Notes: generated by a model not told the origin, from the letters alone. A stretch of DNA of 64,000 bases from NORP110 sp051251595 (GCA_051251595.1 JBPOFA010000016.1:1-64000), one strand, 5' to 3'; positions 28,198 to 38,436 are shown, counted from the first letter of the stretch. Translations and numbers: made by a program.

Positions 28198-29147
28198 TCC
28201 GTTTCCTTGCCCGTCGCTTGCCCTTTGGGGCTTTGGTTCTGTTCACCCTCAGTGCCTTTGTTTTCTTGCTGTTCTTCGTGGCCCCTGGCGATCCTGCACG
28301 GATGATCGCAGGGGAAAAAGCCACGGCGTTGCAACTGGAACAGATCCGCGAAAACCTAGGGCTCGACCGGCCTATTCTGGTGCAATATGGGTCATTTCTG
28401 GGGAATGCGGTGCAAGGAGATTTAGGGTTTTCCTACCGCAATCAACAGCCTGTCGTGGATTTGATCATGCGCCGCATTCCTGTGACGGTTTCATTAGTCT
28501 TGGGCGGCATGGTTGTCTGGCTGGCGATTGGCATCCCGATTGGCATCATGTCTGCGCGCTATGCAGGCGGGCTGCGGGACAGGCTTGGCCAGGTTTTCAT
28601 TCTTGTGGGCCTCAGCTTTCCGACTTTTGTGCTTGGCATGTTGGCGCTTTACACCTTGTATTTCCTGCCCCGCAAAGCCGGGTTTACCCTGTTTCCACCC
28701 GGGGGCTATGCGCCGCTGTTGGATGACCCGTTCAAATGGGCGTGGCATTTGACCTTGCCCTGGATCACCCTGGCGCTGGTCACCGCTGCGATCTATGCCC
28801 GTCTGACACGCGGCCAGCTGTTGTCGGTTCTGGGAGAGGACTACATCCGCACCGCTCGCGCCAAAGGGCTGAGCGAACGCAAGGTTATTTACAAGCACGG
28901 GATGCGTGCAACCCTGACGGCGCTTGTCACGCAGCTTGGCGCTGATATCGCGGTGATGCTGGGTGGCGTGATTGTCATCGAGCAGGTTTATGGCTTGCAA
29001 GGTGTGGGATCTATGGCGGTTCAGGCGGTGCGCAACCAAGACCGTCCGATTATTATCGGGGTTGTTCTGTTGGGGGGGCTGTTCATTGTCATCTCCAACA
29101 TTCTTGTCGATCTGTTGTACACAGCACTCGACCCCCGAACACGCTGA
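28194..29147 (+). CDS. peptide ABC transporter permease (DppB type)
   Basis: A 317-residue membrane subunit with the DppB/OppB N-terminal helix and periplasmic loop (LGLDRPILVQY) and six predicted helices. The EAA-loop segment YIRTARAKGLSERKV is at about 220. It partners the DppC-type permease. The peptidase gene follows after 7 bp. Confidence 0.92.
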   Translation: MIRFLARRLPFGALVLFTLSAFVFLLFFVAPGDPARMIAGEKATALQLEQIRENLGLDRPILVQYGSFLGNAVQGDLGFSYRNQQPVVDLIMRRIPVTVSLVLGGMVVWLAIGIPIGIMSARYAGGLRDRLGQVFILVGLSFPTFVLGMLALYTLYFLPRKAGFTLFPPGGYAPLLDDPFKWAWHLTLPWITLALVTAAIYARLTRGQLLSVLGEDYIRTARAKGLSERKVIYKHGMRATLTALVTQLGADIAVMLGGVIVIEQVYGLQGVGSMAVQAVRNQDRPIIIGVVLLGGLFIVISNILVDLLYTALDPRTR

Positions 29148-29154
29148 GGTTTTC

Positions 29155-30438
29155 ATGACATCTATATCCTACGATCTTCCCGGTCTCGCCATCACGGATC
29201 GCAGCTTTTCTGTCCCGCTGGACTGGTCCCGCCCAGATGCAGAGACGATATCCTTGTTCCTGCGCGAGGTCGTCGATCCGACCCGCAAGACAGAGGATTT
29301 GCCCTATCTGGTCTTTCTTCAGGGTGGCCCCGGTGGCAAAGCAAACAGGCCGCAGGACGGGTCCCCGCCGTGGTTGGATGTCGCGCTAAAGCGGTTTCGC
29401 GTGCTTTTGTTGGATCAGCGCGGCACCGGAAGGTCTTCGCCCTTGGAAGGCCGCCATATGAGCGCGATCACTGACGCTGAGAAAGGCGCGGATTTACTGG
29501 CGTGCTTTCGGGCTGACAGCATCATCAAAGATGTCGAGCATTTGCGTAAGACCTATTACGGGGGCTGTAGGTGGTCCACTTTGGGCCAAAGCTATGGTGG
29601 GTTTCTGACGCTGACATATCTGTCCTACGCTCCCGAAGCCTTGGAGGCCTGTTATGTGACAGGGGGGCTGGCCGGGCTTACGGCCCATGCCGATGATGTC
29701 TATGCCCGTACATATCCGCGGGTTCAGGCCAAGACTGAACAGTTCTACGCCCGCTATCCGCAGAATGTGGAACATGTGGCCAAGATTGCCGACCGACTGG
29801 CCGAGGGCGACACGCGCTTGCCGGATGGCGATTTGTTGACGGTCGAACGTTTTCAAACCCTTGGTATGGATTTCGGCATGGCCCCGGGTTTTGAGAATGT
29901 TCATTACCTGATTGATGAGGCCTTCGCCAATGACGGTGCGTTCAGCGATACGTTCTTGCATGAGGTGATGGTGAACACCGGGTTTGCGACCAATCCATTG
30001 TTTGCCGCATTGCAGGAAACGATCTACGCGCAACATGGCAATGTCTCGGACTGGGCTGCACAAAGGGCGCGCGACGCGCATCCAGCCTTTGCACCCGATC
30101 AACGGCCAATGATGTTCACAGGTGAAATGATGTATCCGTGGATGTTTGATGACATTCGCACCTTACGCCCCTTCAAATCCGCGACAGAGGCTTTGGCCAA
30201 ACGCCAATTTGACGCGCCGTTTTACGATTTGGATCGGTTGCGCGGCAACAGCGTTCCCGTCGCGGCCGTGGTCTATTTCAACGACATGTATGTGGACGCT
30301 GACCTGTCGCTGGCGACTGCGGCGCAGGTTGGCAATCTGCGCAGTTGGGTCACGGATGAATATGAACATGATGGCTTGCGCAAAGATCCTCGGGTGTTGC
30401 AGCGGCTGTTTGATATGGTGGAAAGAAACATCCAATGA
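29155..30438 (+). CDS. proline iminopeptidase (alpha/beta hydrolase, S33)
   Basis: A cytoplasmic serine peptidase of 427 aa that removes N-terminal proline from peptides. It shows the oxyanion segment LQGGPGG (about residue 57) and the nucleophile elbow GQSYGG (Ser about 145). Asp and His of the triad are expected toward the C-terminus, where the final DEYEHDG fits the His. There is no signal peptide. ATG 29155 was chosen because a longer form would run into the permease gene. It overlaps the Xaa-Pro aminopeptidase gene by four bases, so the two enzymes act together on imported proline-containing peptides. Confidence 0.88.
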   Translation: MTSISYDLPGLAITDRSFSVPLDWSRPDAETISLFLREVVDPTRKTEDLPYLVFLQGGPGGKANRPQDGSPPWLDVALKRFRVLLLDQRGTGRSSPLEGRHMSAITDAEKGADLLACFRADSIIKDVEHLRKTYYGGCRWSTLGQSYGGFLTLTYLSYAPEALEACYVTGGLAGLTAHADDVYARTYPRVQAKTEQFYARYPQNVEHVAKIADRLAEGDTRLPDGDLLTVERFQTLGMDFGMAPGFENVHYLIDEAFANDGAFSDTFLHEVMVNTGFATNPLFAALQETIYAQHGNVSDWAAQRARDAHPAFAPDQRPMMFTGEMMYPWMFDDIRTLRPFKSATEALAKRQFDAPFYDLDRLRGNSVPVAAVVYFNDMYVDADLSLATAAQVGNLRSWVTDEYEHDGLRKDPRVLQRLFDMVERNIQ

Positions 30439-32240
30439 CATTTTCTGAACGATTGACTGCTCTGCGGGCCTGGATGAAAGAGCAGGGGCTGCAAGCGTAT
30501 CTTGTGACCTCTGCGGATGCGCATCAAAGCGAGGATTGCCCTGACCACGACCGAAGCTTGGCGTGGTTGACGGGGTTCTCGGGGTCTTTGGGGCGGGCCC
30601 TTGTTTTGGCAGAAAGTGCGGTTCTGTTCGTTGATGGACGGTATCAGGTTCAGGCGGCAAAGCAGGTCGATCCCGCGCTTTGGACCATTTCGCATCTGAA
30701 TGACAGCCCGCCGGAAACGATCCTTGCAAAGATTACGACGCCGCTTTTGGTCGGGTATGATGCGATGCTTTGGTCTGTGAACCAGATCAAGACGCTGTCG
30801 ACGGCGATTGCGCCCGTTGGACATCGGGTAGAGCCGGTTGCAAAGGATCCGTTTGATCAGATCTGGCCCGATCGCCCCGCATCCCCTTGTGGTGCGTTGC
30901 GTCAAATGCCCGACGCGGTTGCAGGCGAAACCGGAGCGGCCAAACGCGCAGGTCTGCGCGCGCGTTTGCGTGACTTGGGGCTTGCGGCCTGGGTCATCAC
31001 CAGACCAGACGACATTGCCTGGCTGACCAATACCCGCGGCACCGATATTCCGATGCATCCGGTGCCGCTGTCCTTTGCGATCCTGCCCTGTGAGGGGCCG
31101 ATGATTTGGGCCATCCACACGGACAAAATCGAGCAGGGCCCTGTTGTGCTGGACGCGGATGTGAAACAGGTCGCGCCGGATATGTTTCTTGACACTCTGA
31201 CGCAGACTTCTGACGGCGCAAAGATCGGTCTTGATCCTGTCTTTGCCGGCAAAGCGGTTGAGGTCGCTATCGAGGCTGGGGGCGGAACGGCCGTTCACAT
31301 GGATGACCCTGTCACCGTGTTCAAGGCCGCCAAGAATGAGGTGGAACTGGCAGGTTACCGCGACGCGCATCTTAAAGATGGTGCAGCATGGACGACGTTT
31401 ATGGCGTGGTTGTGTGATACGGTTCCGGCGCGGTTTGATGCAGGGCATCCGGTCACCGAATGTGAGGCCGCCGACAAAATCGTTGAATTGCGTGCAAAGC
31501 AAGACGGATTTTTAGAGGCGAGCTTTAATTCAATTTCGGCCGCTGGTGCGAATGCTGCCATGTGCCACTATGCGCCCAAACGCAAAGACAATATCCCGAT
31601 TGTGCCAACAGATATGTACCTGTTGGACAGTGGGGGGCAATACGTCAATGGGACCACGGATGCGACGCGCACGCTTGCCTTCACTGAGGTGCCCGATGAG
31701 ACACGCCGGATTTGTACGGCAGTGTTGAAAGGGTTCATTGGGCTGTCTAATGCACGTTTTCCTGCAGGAAGTTTTCCGCATCAATTGGATGCTCTGGCCC
31801 GCGCGCCTTTGTGGGCCATCGGGTTGGACTACGATCATGGAACGGGACATGGGGTTGGGCATAATCTTTTGGTGCATGAATTCCCGCAGAGGTTTGGCAA
31901 GCTTCCGAACAGTTATCCGTTGCACCCGGGGCATATCATGACAATCGAACCTGGATTTTACCTGGAGGGTCAGTTTGGCCTGCGTATTGAAAACCAAGTC
32001 GAAGTGATCGAGGATCCAGAGGCCTCGGGCTATCTGCGGTTTGCGCCCTTGACCTATGCGCCGATCCCGCTTTCTTTGTTCGACCTGACAATGCTCAACG
32101 ATGCAGAATGCGCTTGGCTGGATGCTTATCACTCTGATGTTCGGGCGCGGCTGTCAGACCGTTTGTCTGGAAAGGCGTTGGACTGGATGCTGGCGCAAAC
32201 CGAACCTTGTGCGCACCAGATCGGGCAAACATCCGACTAA
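30435..32240 (+). CDS. Xaa-Pro aminopeptidase (M24B, three-domain type)
   Basis: A 601-residue metallopeptidase that cleaves the bond before proline at position 2 of a peptide. Two creatinase-type N-terminal domains (about 1-300) precede the pita-bread catalytic domain. The metal ligands are visible: Asp in LLDSGG, Asp in TTDATR, His in GHNLLVHE and Glu in MTIEPGFY and RIENQVEV. The length matches the XPNPEP1-like, three-domain subgroup rather than the shorter PepP. It is the last gene of the peptide operon; a hairpin follows. Confidence 0.92.
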   Translation: MTFSERLTALRAWMKEQGLQAYLVTSADAHQSEDCPDHDRSLAWLTGFSGSLGRALVLAESAVLFVDGRYQVQAAKQVDPALWTISHLNDSPPETILAKITTPLLVGYDAMLWSVNQIKTLSTAIAPVGHRVEPVAKDPFDQIWPDRPASPCGALRQMPDAVAGETGAAKRAGLRARLRDLGLAAWVITRPDDIAWLTNTRGTDIPMHPVPLSFAILPCEGPMIWAIHTDKIEQGPVVLDADVKQVAPDMFLDTLTQTSDGAKIGLDPVFAGKAVEVAIEAGGGTAVHMDDPVTVFKAAKNEVELAGYRDAHLKDGAAWTTFMAWLCDTVPARFDAGHPVTECEAADKIVELRAKQDGFLEASFNSISAAGANAAMCHYAPKRKDNIPIVPTDMYLLDSGGQYVNGTTDATRTLAFTEVPDETRRICTAVLKGFIGLSNARFPAGSFPHQLDALARAPLWAIGLDYDHGTGHGVGHNLLVHEFPQRFGKLPNSYPLHPGHIMTIEPGFYLEGQFGLRIENQVEVIEDPEASGYLRFAPLTYAPIPLSLFDLTMLNDAECAWLDAYHSDVRARLSDRLSGKALDWMLAQTEPCAHQIGQTSD

Positions 32241-32244
32241 CAAG

Positions 32245-32279
32245 ATGGCCCCGCCGCTGCCAAGCTGCGGGGCTGCCAT
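32245..32279. terminator. hairpin between convergent peptidase and TRAP genes
   Basis: GCCCCGC (32248-32254) pairs with GCGGGGC (32267-32273), extended by ATGG/CCAT with a two-base bulge. It probably serves both strands. No long T-run. Confidence 0.5.
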
Positions 32280-32294
32280 TGGATCGACTCTTCG

Positions 32295-33605
32295 TTAAAG
32301 CCCCACCAGCACCGAAGGGAGCCAGGTTACCAAAGCGGGGAACAGGATGATCGCGATCAGCACCAACATCTGTGCGCCAACAAAGGGCACCACGCCGCGA
32401 TACATCTGGCCGTAGGTCATGCTCTTGGGGGCAATGGATCTGAGGTAAAAGATGGATGGCGCCATGGGGGGCGTCAGGTAGGATGTTTGGATAACAACCA
32501 GAACCATCATCGCGAACCAGATCGGATCAATACCAGCGCTTTTGACGATTGGGGCAAAGATCGGAATGAAGATCAAAACGATCGACACCCAATCCAGCAC
32601 AAACCCTGCGAAAAACACAACCGTCAGAAAGAACGCAATGATGCCAGCATTGCCATACCCGATCGTGGCAACGGTGTCGCGCACCAAGGTCCCGCCGCCA
32701 GTCACTGCGAAAATACTGGTGAACATGGTGCCGCCTGCCACGATAAGCATGATCATCGATGTGATGCGCAACGTGACGCCTAAGGAGTCTATCAACAGCT
32801 TTAGCGACAGCTCTCGAAACAGCAGGGTCAGCAACAGGGTCCCGGCCGCACCAACGGCTGCCGCTTCGGTGGCAGAGGCGATGCCCGCCAAGAGTGATCC
32901 CAGCACCATAACGATCAGCGCCAGGGGCGGCAGCATCGCGGTCAGGGAAATTTTTAGCTTTTCCTGCGTTGAAACAGAACGGTCCGCGACGGGCAGGGGC
33001 GGGGCATCCTGTGGCCGCGACATGCTGCGCACCAAAATGTAGCCGACAAAGAACAGCACCATCAAAGCGCCCGGCAGCAACGAGGCCGCGAAAAGCTGCC
33101 CGATAGAAAGCTGAGCGATGGATGCGTAGACAACCACAATCACAGAGGGTGGAATGATCGTGCCCAGGGACCCCCCTGCGCAGATCGTGCCGGCAATCAG
33201 ATCATTCTTGTACCCGGCTTTCATCATCGGGGGGATGGCCATCAACCCAACAACGATTTCAACAGCCCCCACAACACCAGAGGCCGCGGCAAAGATGGCG
33301 CACATCGCGATCGTTGACAGGGCAAGCCCCCCCGGGAACCGGCCAAGCCAAAGCTGCAGCGCATAAAAAAGACGCTTTGCTATGCCCGAACGTTCAAGGA
33401 CTGCGCCCATGAAAATGAACAGAGGAATGGCGGCCAGCACGAAATTCGAAGCCGTGTTCAGCAGCGGGCCGTAAAGCTGAAGTATGATCAGATCGCCAAA
33501 GACCGTGTAGCCAAAGATGACAGCGATGATTATCAGGGAAAACGCGACGGGCACGCCGAGGAAAACCAGCACAAAAAGCGCCGCAAACATAAGCAAGGGT
33601 AGCAT
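32295..33605 (-). CDS. TRAP transporter large permease (DctM type)
   Basis: A 436-residue inner-membrane protein with about twelve predicted helices. It carries DctM-family landmarks such as GSLGTIIPPS and the conserved glycine-rich re-entrant regions. It forms the transport channel of a sodium-driven TRAP system with the small permease encoded three bases upstream. The periplasmic binding protein is encoded two genes upstream on the same strand. Confidence 0.93.
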   Translation of the reverse strand: MLPLLMFAALFVLVFLGVPVAFSLIIIAVIFGYTVFGDLIILQLYGPLLNTASNFVLAAIPLFIFMGAVLERSGIAKRLFYALQLWLGRFPGGLALSTIAMCAIFAAASGVVGAVEIVVGLMAIPPMMKAGYKNDLIAGTICAGGSLGTIIPPSVIVVVYASIAQLSIGQLFAASLLPGALMVLFFVGYILVRSMSRPQDAPPLPVADRSVSTQEKLKISLTAMLPPLALIVMVLGSLLAGIASATEAAAVGAAGTLLLTLLFRELSLKLLIDSLGVTLRITSMIMLIVAGGTMFTSIFAVTGGGTLVRDTVATIGYGNAGIIAFFLTVVFFAGFVLDWVSIVLIFIPIFAPIVKSAGIDPIWFAMMVLVVIQTSYLTPPMAPSIFYLRSIAPKSMTYGQMYRGVVPFVGAQMLVLIAIILFPALVTWLPSVLVGL

Positions 33606-33608
33606 GTG

Positions 33609-34142
33609 TCAGGTCTCCAAGTCTTGTAGTTCAGACTCTGTTTCACCGGGAAGCTTTTCGCCGGACAGATATTTGAATGCTTCAATGACGAACTGCAGTG
33701 AGAACGCACAAAGCCCAAGGGCGATGACCGTGTAAAACGGCCAGACATGCGGGGCCCAGGGGCTCACCCGTTCAAGCTCCCCGTTCATAAACGCCTTCAG
33801 TGCCTTTTTCCCGGCGACCCAGGTAAAGGCAAAGCAGATCGGGGCCATCACAAGCAAATACACCAGCCCGTTGACCAACTGTTGCACCCGCTGAGGGAAT
33901 TTTTGCGATAAAAAATCGATGCGCACATGTGCGTCTTTGTTGAGCGAATAGGCCGACCCAAGAAGAAAGATCGACCCGTTCAACATGTAAGAGACATCAA
34001 AGGCCCAGAGGGTTGGTGCCCCAAACGCATAGCGAGCCACGACTTCGTACAGCATCGATGCGATCAGCGCGAAAATAGCCAACCGGCCGAAGACGCCCAA
34101 TATTTCCGAAAACCGTTCACAGATATTGCGTAAAACTATCAT
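33609..34142 (-). CDS. TRAP transporter small permease (DctQ type)
   Basis: A 177-residue membrane protein with four predicted helices and the DctQ family pattern around VARYAFGAPTLWAFDVSY. It joins the large subunit in the membrane. ATG 34142 is preceded by CTGGAG. Its stop is three bases before the large-subunit start. Confidence 0.9.
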   Translation of the reverse strand: MIVLRNICERFSEILGVFGRLAIFALIASMLYEVVARYAFGAPTLWAFDVSYMLNGSIFLLGSAYSLNKDAHVRIDFLSQKFPQRVQQLVNGLVYLLVMAPICFAFTWVAGKKALKAFMNGELERVSPWAPHVWPFYTVIALGLCAFSLQFVIEAFKYLSGEKLPGETESELQDLET

Positions 34143-34198
34143 CGCGAGCTCCAGACATGATGGCCGGCACAATCGCCGGCCATCAATATAGGTTTCAG

Positions 34199-35263
34199 TT
34201 ATTCCGCAGAGTCGCGCACAAGGTAGCCTGAATTCTCAGCCCAGTTTTCCTGGTAGGCCAGGTAACTGTCCAAAACTTCTTGCATCCCTGGGCTGCCTGC
34301 TTCGGCCAAAGCGATGGCCTGTTTCTTGGCCCAGTTGCGGCCTGCTTCGCGGATTTTTTCGGATTCGGCATGGTCCATTTGCACCATTTCAACCTTGGTT
34401 TCACGGTACGCAGCCATTGCTTTCACATCTGCATCGCCGAAATGGGTGAAGCCTTCATATGTTGTCAGTTTGGCCGCAGCTGTCACCAAAGCCTGAAGGT
34501 CAGCAGGAAGCGCATCCCATGTCTCTTGTTTCACGAAGACTTCCCAAAGGAAGGAGGGTTGGTGAACGCCCGGCATGATCAAGTAAGGTGCGACTTCGTG
34601 GAAGCCTTCGGTGATATTTGCGCCCGGTGTGGACCATTCGATTGCGTCAACGCCTTTGCGCTGCAAAAGGGTGTAGATTTCGCTGCCCGGAACCACGGTC
34701 GGCACGCCGCCAAACTCTTCTTGCAGGACGGCGGCAAATGCGCCGGAGGTGCGGTATTTCACGCCTTTCAGGTCTTCGATTGTCTCGATTTTGACATTCG
34801 AATGCGCCATGATTTCAGAGGTGCCGACGCCCACAACAAGGCTGTGCAATCCCATTTCTTCCTGGCGGAAGTCTTGCAGCATCTTTTCGCCGCCGCCTTC
34901 GTAGATCCAGTGCAGCGTTGCTTCGGGGGACATACCGCCTGGAAAGCTGGCGAAAATCGCGTTGGTTGGATCCTGGTTCACCAAATAAGAGGGCGTTGAA
35001 TGGCCCGCTTCGATGACGCCATCTTGGACAACTTGATAGGCCTCAAACGCAGAGGCAAGAACGCCAGCGCCAAAGGATTGAATCTTCAAACGGTCAGATG
35101 TCAGTGTTGAAACGTTTTGGACAAATCGTTCCATGAAGTTCTGATAAAGGAATGAACCTTCTCCGACGCCGGCTGTCATTTTCCATTCAAAATCAGCGGC
35201 CTGAACGGGGCTGACGGTCACAAGGGCAAGCATGCTTGCCGCAATTAGGTTAAGTTTTTTCAT
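34199..35263 (-). CDS. TRAP transporter substrate-binding protein (DctP type)
   Basis: A 354-residue periplasmic binding protein with a Sec signal (MKKLNLIAASMLALVTVS, cleavage near VQA-AD). The family ligand Arg is expected in GVKYRTSGAF (about 172), where it binds a carboxylate. GAGGA precedes the ATG. It belongs to the DctPQM unit that lies downstream of the DapA-family enzyme on the same strand, so the imported acid may be a substrate or relative of that pathway, such as hydroxyproline or its derivative. This link is inference. Confidence 0.92.
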   Translation of the reverse strand: MKKLNLIAASMLALVTVSPVQAADFEWKMTAGVGEGSFLYQNFMERFVQNVSTLTSDRLKIQSFGAGVLASAFEAYQVVQDGVIEAGHSTPSYLVNQDPTNAIFASFPGGMSPEATLHWIYEGGGEKMLQDFRQEEMGLHSLVVGVGTSEIMAHSNVKIETIEDLKGVKYRTSGAFAAVLQEEFGGVPTVVPGSEIYTLLQRKGVDAIEWSTPGANITEGFHEVAPYLIMPGVHQPSFLWEVFVKQETWDALPADLQALVTAAAKLTTYEGFTHFGDADVKAMAAYRETKVEMVQMDHAESEKIREAGRNWAKKQAIALAEAGSPGMQEVLDSYLAYQENWAENSGYLVRDSAE

Positions 35264-35353
35264 AATGTCCTCTGGCTGTTGATATGTTGGTTTTGGGCGT
35301 TTTGCGGCCTGATGTGCTCAGGCTCTTTTGTTGTTTAGAAGTGGCCTTGGATC

Positions 35354-35389
35354 GGAAGGGATCGGTGTTTGGCAAAACGGACCCCTTCC
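35354..35389. other. hairpins between the DapA-family and TRAP genes
   Basis: A long imperfect stem pairs GGAAGGG (35354-35360) with CCCTTCC (35383-35389) and continues inward with mismatches. A second hairpin (TCGCCC/GGGCGA) lies at about 35404-35462. They sit in the 239-bp gap between the two genes, both minus strand, and may lower or stabilise downstream transcript. Confidence 0.4.
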
Positions 35390-35502
35390 TTCCATATGTT
35401 TGGGGATTGAAATCCCTGCGTGTTCTGACGACGGGCTCGCCCCAAGGACAGGGCGATCGTCTCGGAGCACACGGGGTGGCGCCCCGCTTGTTTGGCGGCC
35501 AA

Positions 35503-36459
35503 TTACATGCATTCTGCGATGATACCGCCCTGCTTTGACCAATCCGCGAACCACGCGTTGAACAGCGCATATTGCTGCTCGCAATAATTACGTTGCGCGT
35601 CCGACAATTCATCTGTTTCGACAAAGTGCAGGCGGTATTCTTCCTCGCCGTTCAAAACGAGAAGGTATTTGTAAAACAGCACCAGGTCCGTGCCCTCATC
35701 AAAGCTGGACAAGACGCCAAAGGCCTCTTCCAGCTCCAGGGCGCGTTTGCGTGCTTCTGCGTGACCCGCAGCGGCTTTTTGCGACAGAGAGGCCAGCAAC
35801 AAGGCTTCTTTTGGCAATGCTGTGCCGATCCCGGTGATGGATCCTGTTGCGCCGCAGTTCACAAAACCGTGGAATACCTCGGTATCCACACCGACCATCA
35901 AGGTCACTTGATCGTCCTGAGATGTGATATACTCGGCTGCGTAGCGCAGATCATCTTTGCCGCCGAACTCTTTGAACCCAATGAGGTTTTTATGTTCTGC
36001 GCGCAGGGCAAAGAACAAATCCGCGCGCGTCGCAAAGCCATAGACAGGGCTGTTGTAAATGACCGCAGGCACGTCCGGCGCGGCACTTAGGATCGATTTG
36101 AAGTGGTTCTTTTGCGCGATGGCTGAAGAGCCACGTGACAAAACACGCGGGATGACCATGAGACCAACTGCGCCGACCTTTTGTGCGTGCGCGGCAATCG
36201 CCGTTGCGGATTTTGAGTTGATGGCACCTGTGCCAACGACAACCGGAACACCGGCATCTACAAGCTTTTCGACACCTTCCATGCGCTGTTCGTCGGTCAG
36301 CAAGGGCCAGTCGCCCATTGAGCCGCAGTAAACAACGGCCGACATGCCTGCCGCGATCATTTCTTTCCCTTTTTTGACAAGAGCGTCAAAATCGGGGGTG
36401 CGATCTGCTTTGCAGGGGGTCATCAGCGCCGGCATTGTACCGCTAAAAATATTAGACAT
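35503..36459 (-). CDS. DapA-family lyase/deaminase, resembles pyrroline-4-hydroxy-2-carboxylate deaminase
   Basis: A class I aldolase-fold enzyme of 318 aa. The Schiff-base lysine is in GFKEFGG (about 175) and the catalytic Tyr in VIYNSPVYG (about 144). The pattern CGSMGDWPLLT near residue 45 replaces the usual GTTGE motif and, from memory of the family, fits the hydroxyproline-pathway deaminase that makes 2-oxoglutarate semialdehyde. Position downstream of proline peptidases supports this. ATG 36459 is seven bases after AAAGGA. A different DapA-family aldolase activity cannot be excluded. Confidence 0.7.
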   Translation of the reverse strand: MSNIFSGTMPALMTPCKADRTPDFDALVKKGKEMIAAGMSAVVYCGSMGDWPLLTDEQRMEGVEKLVDAGVPVVVGTGAINSKSATAIAAHAQKVGAVGLMVIPRVLSRGSSAIAQKNHFKSILSAAPDVPAVIYNSPVYGFATRADLFFALRAEHKNLIGFKEFGGKDDLRYAAEYITSQDDQVTLMVGVDTEVFHGFVNCGATGSITGIGTALPKEALLLASLSQKAAAGHAEARKRALELEEAFGVLSSFDEGTDLVLFYKYLLVLNGEEEYRLHFVETDELSDAQRNYCEQQYALFNAWFADWSKQGGIIAECM

Positions 36460-36993
36460 AGTCATTTCCTTTGTCTCGGTCCTGGCCCGTGAGGGGCAAG
36501 GCCATTTGTAACGTTTGATCAAAACGCCAGCGTTTGTTGTTATCGACGGAATCTCTGTGTCAGCTTTGTTATTGGATATTGTATCCAATTACGAGCGAAA
36601 ACTGCCAACGTGGCTTTCAAGGCTGGGTTTTTGCCTAAAATTTATGCGGATTGACTGATGTGTTGGCGGGTTTAGCCAAAAGGCGAAGGCGTCGGCAAAC
36701 ACCTTGAAACCGGCAGGGCTTCGCCCGGCAGGCCGAAAGGGGCTTGCGAGTTTCTTCCCTTGGAGGCGCCGGAATTGCCGCCCACACGCCTCTCTGGCAT
36801 AGATGACAGTCGGTTGGGTTACGCCTACGTTACTATCTGTTTGATGACGCTGTTCCTATGCCAAGCGGCATCTGTTCCTAGGGCGTGATCGGCGTTTCTG
36901 TTTGTAACGGCGACGATCAATGCGTTGGCGAACAGCATTCCAACCGGGGATCCTAGTGGAGGGGCGTTGAAAATTGTCAGATGAAAGACGTAA
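36460..36993. other. intergenic region, no gene recognised
   Basis: About 530 bp with the promoter of the DapA-family gene at the left side (AT-rich, 36530-36600). A GC-rich hairpin area (GGGC-TTC-GCCC near 36718-36730) follows. The right part holds no ribosome binding site with a plausible ORF. Confidence 0.5.
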
Positions 36994-38436
36994 TCATCTC
37001 ATCGGAACCTGTTTGGTCTGTTTGAGGGCGGCAAACAGAAAAAAGCTGAATATTAGCAATAAGCTGGCCCACACCCCCAATGCAAAGATTGGGGGTACGC
37101 CCCCTCTGCTTAGCTTCCAAAACTTGTTTTCGCCGGAAAAGAAGTCATGAATCGCAACGTGGACAAGCGGAAATTTTGCCTCTGCCATTGGAGTCATGTT
37201 TGTCGCGGCGGCCAAGAATGCAATGCCGATGCTGACACCAAGGGCAATTGCGGTCACTCGTTTCAGTACAACACTGGAGCTGGTCCACACAAAGATAAGG
37301 GCAAACGCCATAAAGCCAATTGCTGGAGAAACATGTCTTGGCCCGAAGGAAAAGCCACCATCCCAATAGTAATATGACGCGTTATAGAGCATGAAATAGA
37401 TTATGATCAGGCCTGCGAAAGCCACTGGCAGCCGGTGATTGGGGCGAATTATTCCCAACCACAGTCCGATCAGCGAAAAAAACAAAACTGGAGAAACAAT
37501 GAAAAGGCCTCTGTAGAGGCCGAAGGTCAGCTCGTATAAGATTTCCAGTCGGGGGCGTGTCAGACCCAGGAAGCCCTGTTCCATTCCTTCGAAGCCAACA
37601 ACGCTGTTATAGCCGACCGAAAAGGGCCCGCCGAAACTTACGGTATGGTAAACCAACATGGGAATCGCCGCGATGATTGCGGCGATAGCAGCAACGGTGC
37701 CAAGAACTATGCGCTGCTGGGGGGTGAACCGCGTCAGTTTCCACAGCCCCATACAAGCAAGCAGTAAGACTGCCGGTGCAGTTGGATATTCAAAAGCGAC
37801 AGCCCAAGCAGCAAAAATACCGGCAAACACTGTCAGCCCTGTGTTCCGCTTGGGCGGGCCATTGGCATCAAGTGCCTCGATTGCGCAGAAAGCCAGGATA
37901 AGACAAGCTGCAGCTGCGGCGTGACCAAAGAAAAGTGTCGACCAGCCCCAGATAGGCGTTGCCACTGCATAGGTTAGCGCCGTCGCGACACCGATTGCCG
38001 GGCTTGCCGACAAGCGCAAGGCGCAAAAATACAGTGCCAACGCTGCGATCACCGTTAGAAAACCTGATGTTCCCAAAGCCAAAAGATGCGCTGTCAAACG
38101 GCCATTTACAGTTTCGTCGGGACGTCCGCTGTCATCCACGAGTCTGAAATCCACCCCGACCTTCTGTCCGATCTGTCTCAGCGCGAAGTAGATCGGTGTC
38201 GCGGCGAGCGCCATGCCTGGGGCTTTGTCAGAATAATAGTGCCCATCAATAAATGCCTTGTCGACCGTGAACTCTTGTGAATGATCAATTTGTGTTGTTC
38301 CGCGCTCGACGATGGCCGAAACCAGTGCGAGCCGAGAGAAACTGTTGGGGTTTTTGTTCGTCCCAATCATCGGAAGTTGGCAGATAACGACGATGAAAAA
38401 AAGCAAGATTGGAATCCTGCGCGTGTAAATATTCAT
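36994..38436 (-). CDS. polytopic membrane protein, GT-C glycosyltransferase-like
   Basis: A 480-residue protein with about eleven or twelve predicted transmembrane helices. The first periplasmic loop contains DGHYYSDKAPGMAL (about 65-78), a pattern common in PMT/ArnT-like GT-C proteins that use polyprenyl-linked sugars; an acidic pair precedes the second half of the loop. ATG 38436 was chosen; a TTG 21 bases upstream is possible. It stands alone, between the hydroxyproline-type genes and a LysR remnant. Function unassigned; transfer of a sugar to a lipid or protein in the periplasm is the best guess. Confidence 0.7.
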   Translation of the reverse strand: MNIYTRRIPILLFFIVVICQLPMIGTNKNPNSFSRLALVSAIVERGTTQIDHSQEFTVDKAFIDGHYYSDKAPGMALAATPIYFALRQIGQKVGVDFRLVDDSGRPDETVNGRLTAHLLALGTSGFLTVIAALALYFCALRLSASPAIGVATALTYAVATPIWGWSTLFFGHAAAAACLILAFCAIEALDANGPPKRNTGLTVFAGIFAAWAVAFEYPTAPAVLLLACMGLWKLTRFTPQQRIVLGTVAAIAAIIAAIPMLVYHTVSFGGPFSVGYNSVVGFEGMEQGFLGLTRPRLEILYELTFGLYRGLFIVSPVLFFSLIGLWLGIIRPNHRLPVAFAGLIIIYFMLYNASYYYWDGGFSFGPRHVSPAIGFMAFALIFVWTSSSVVLKRVTAIALGVSIGIAFLAAATNMTPMAEAKFPLVHVAIHDFFSGENKFWKLSRGGVPPIFALGVWASLLLIFSFFLFAALKQTKQVPMR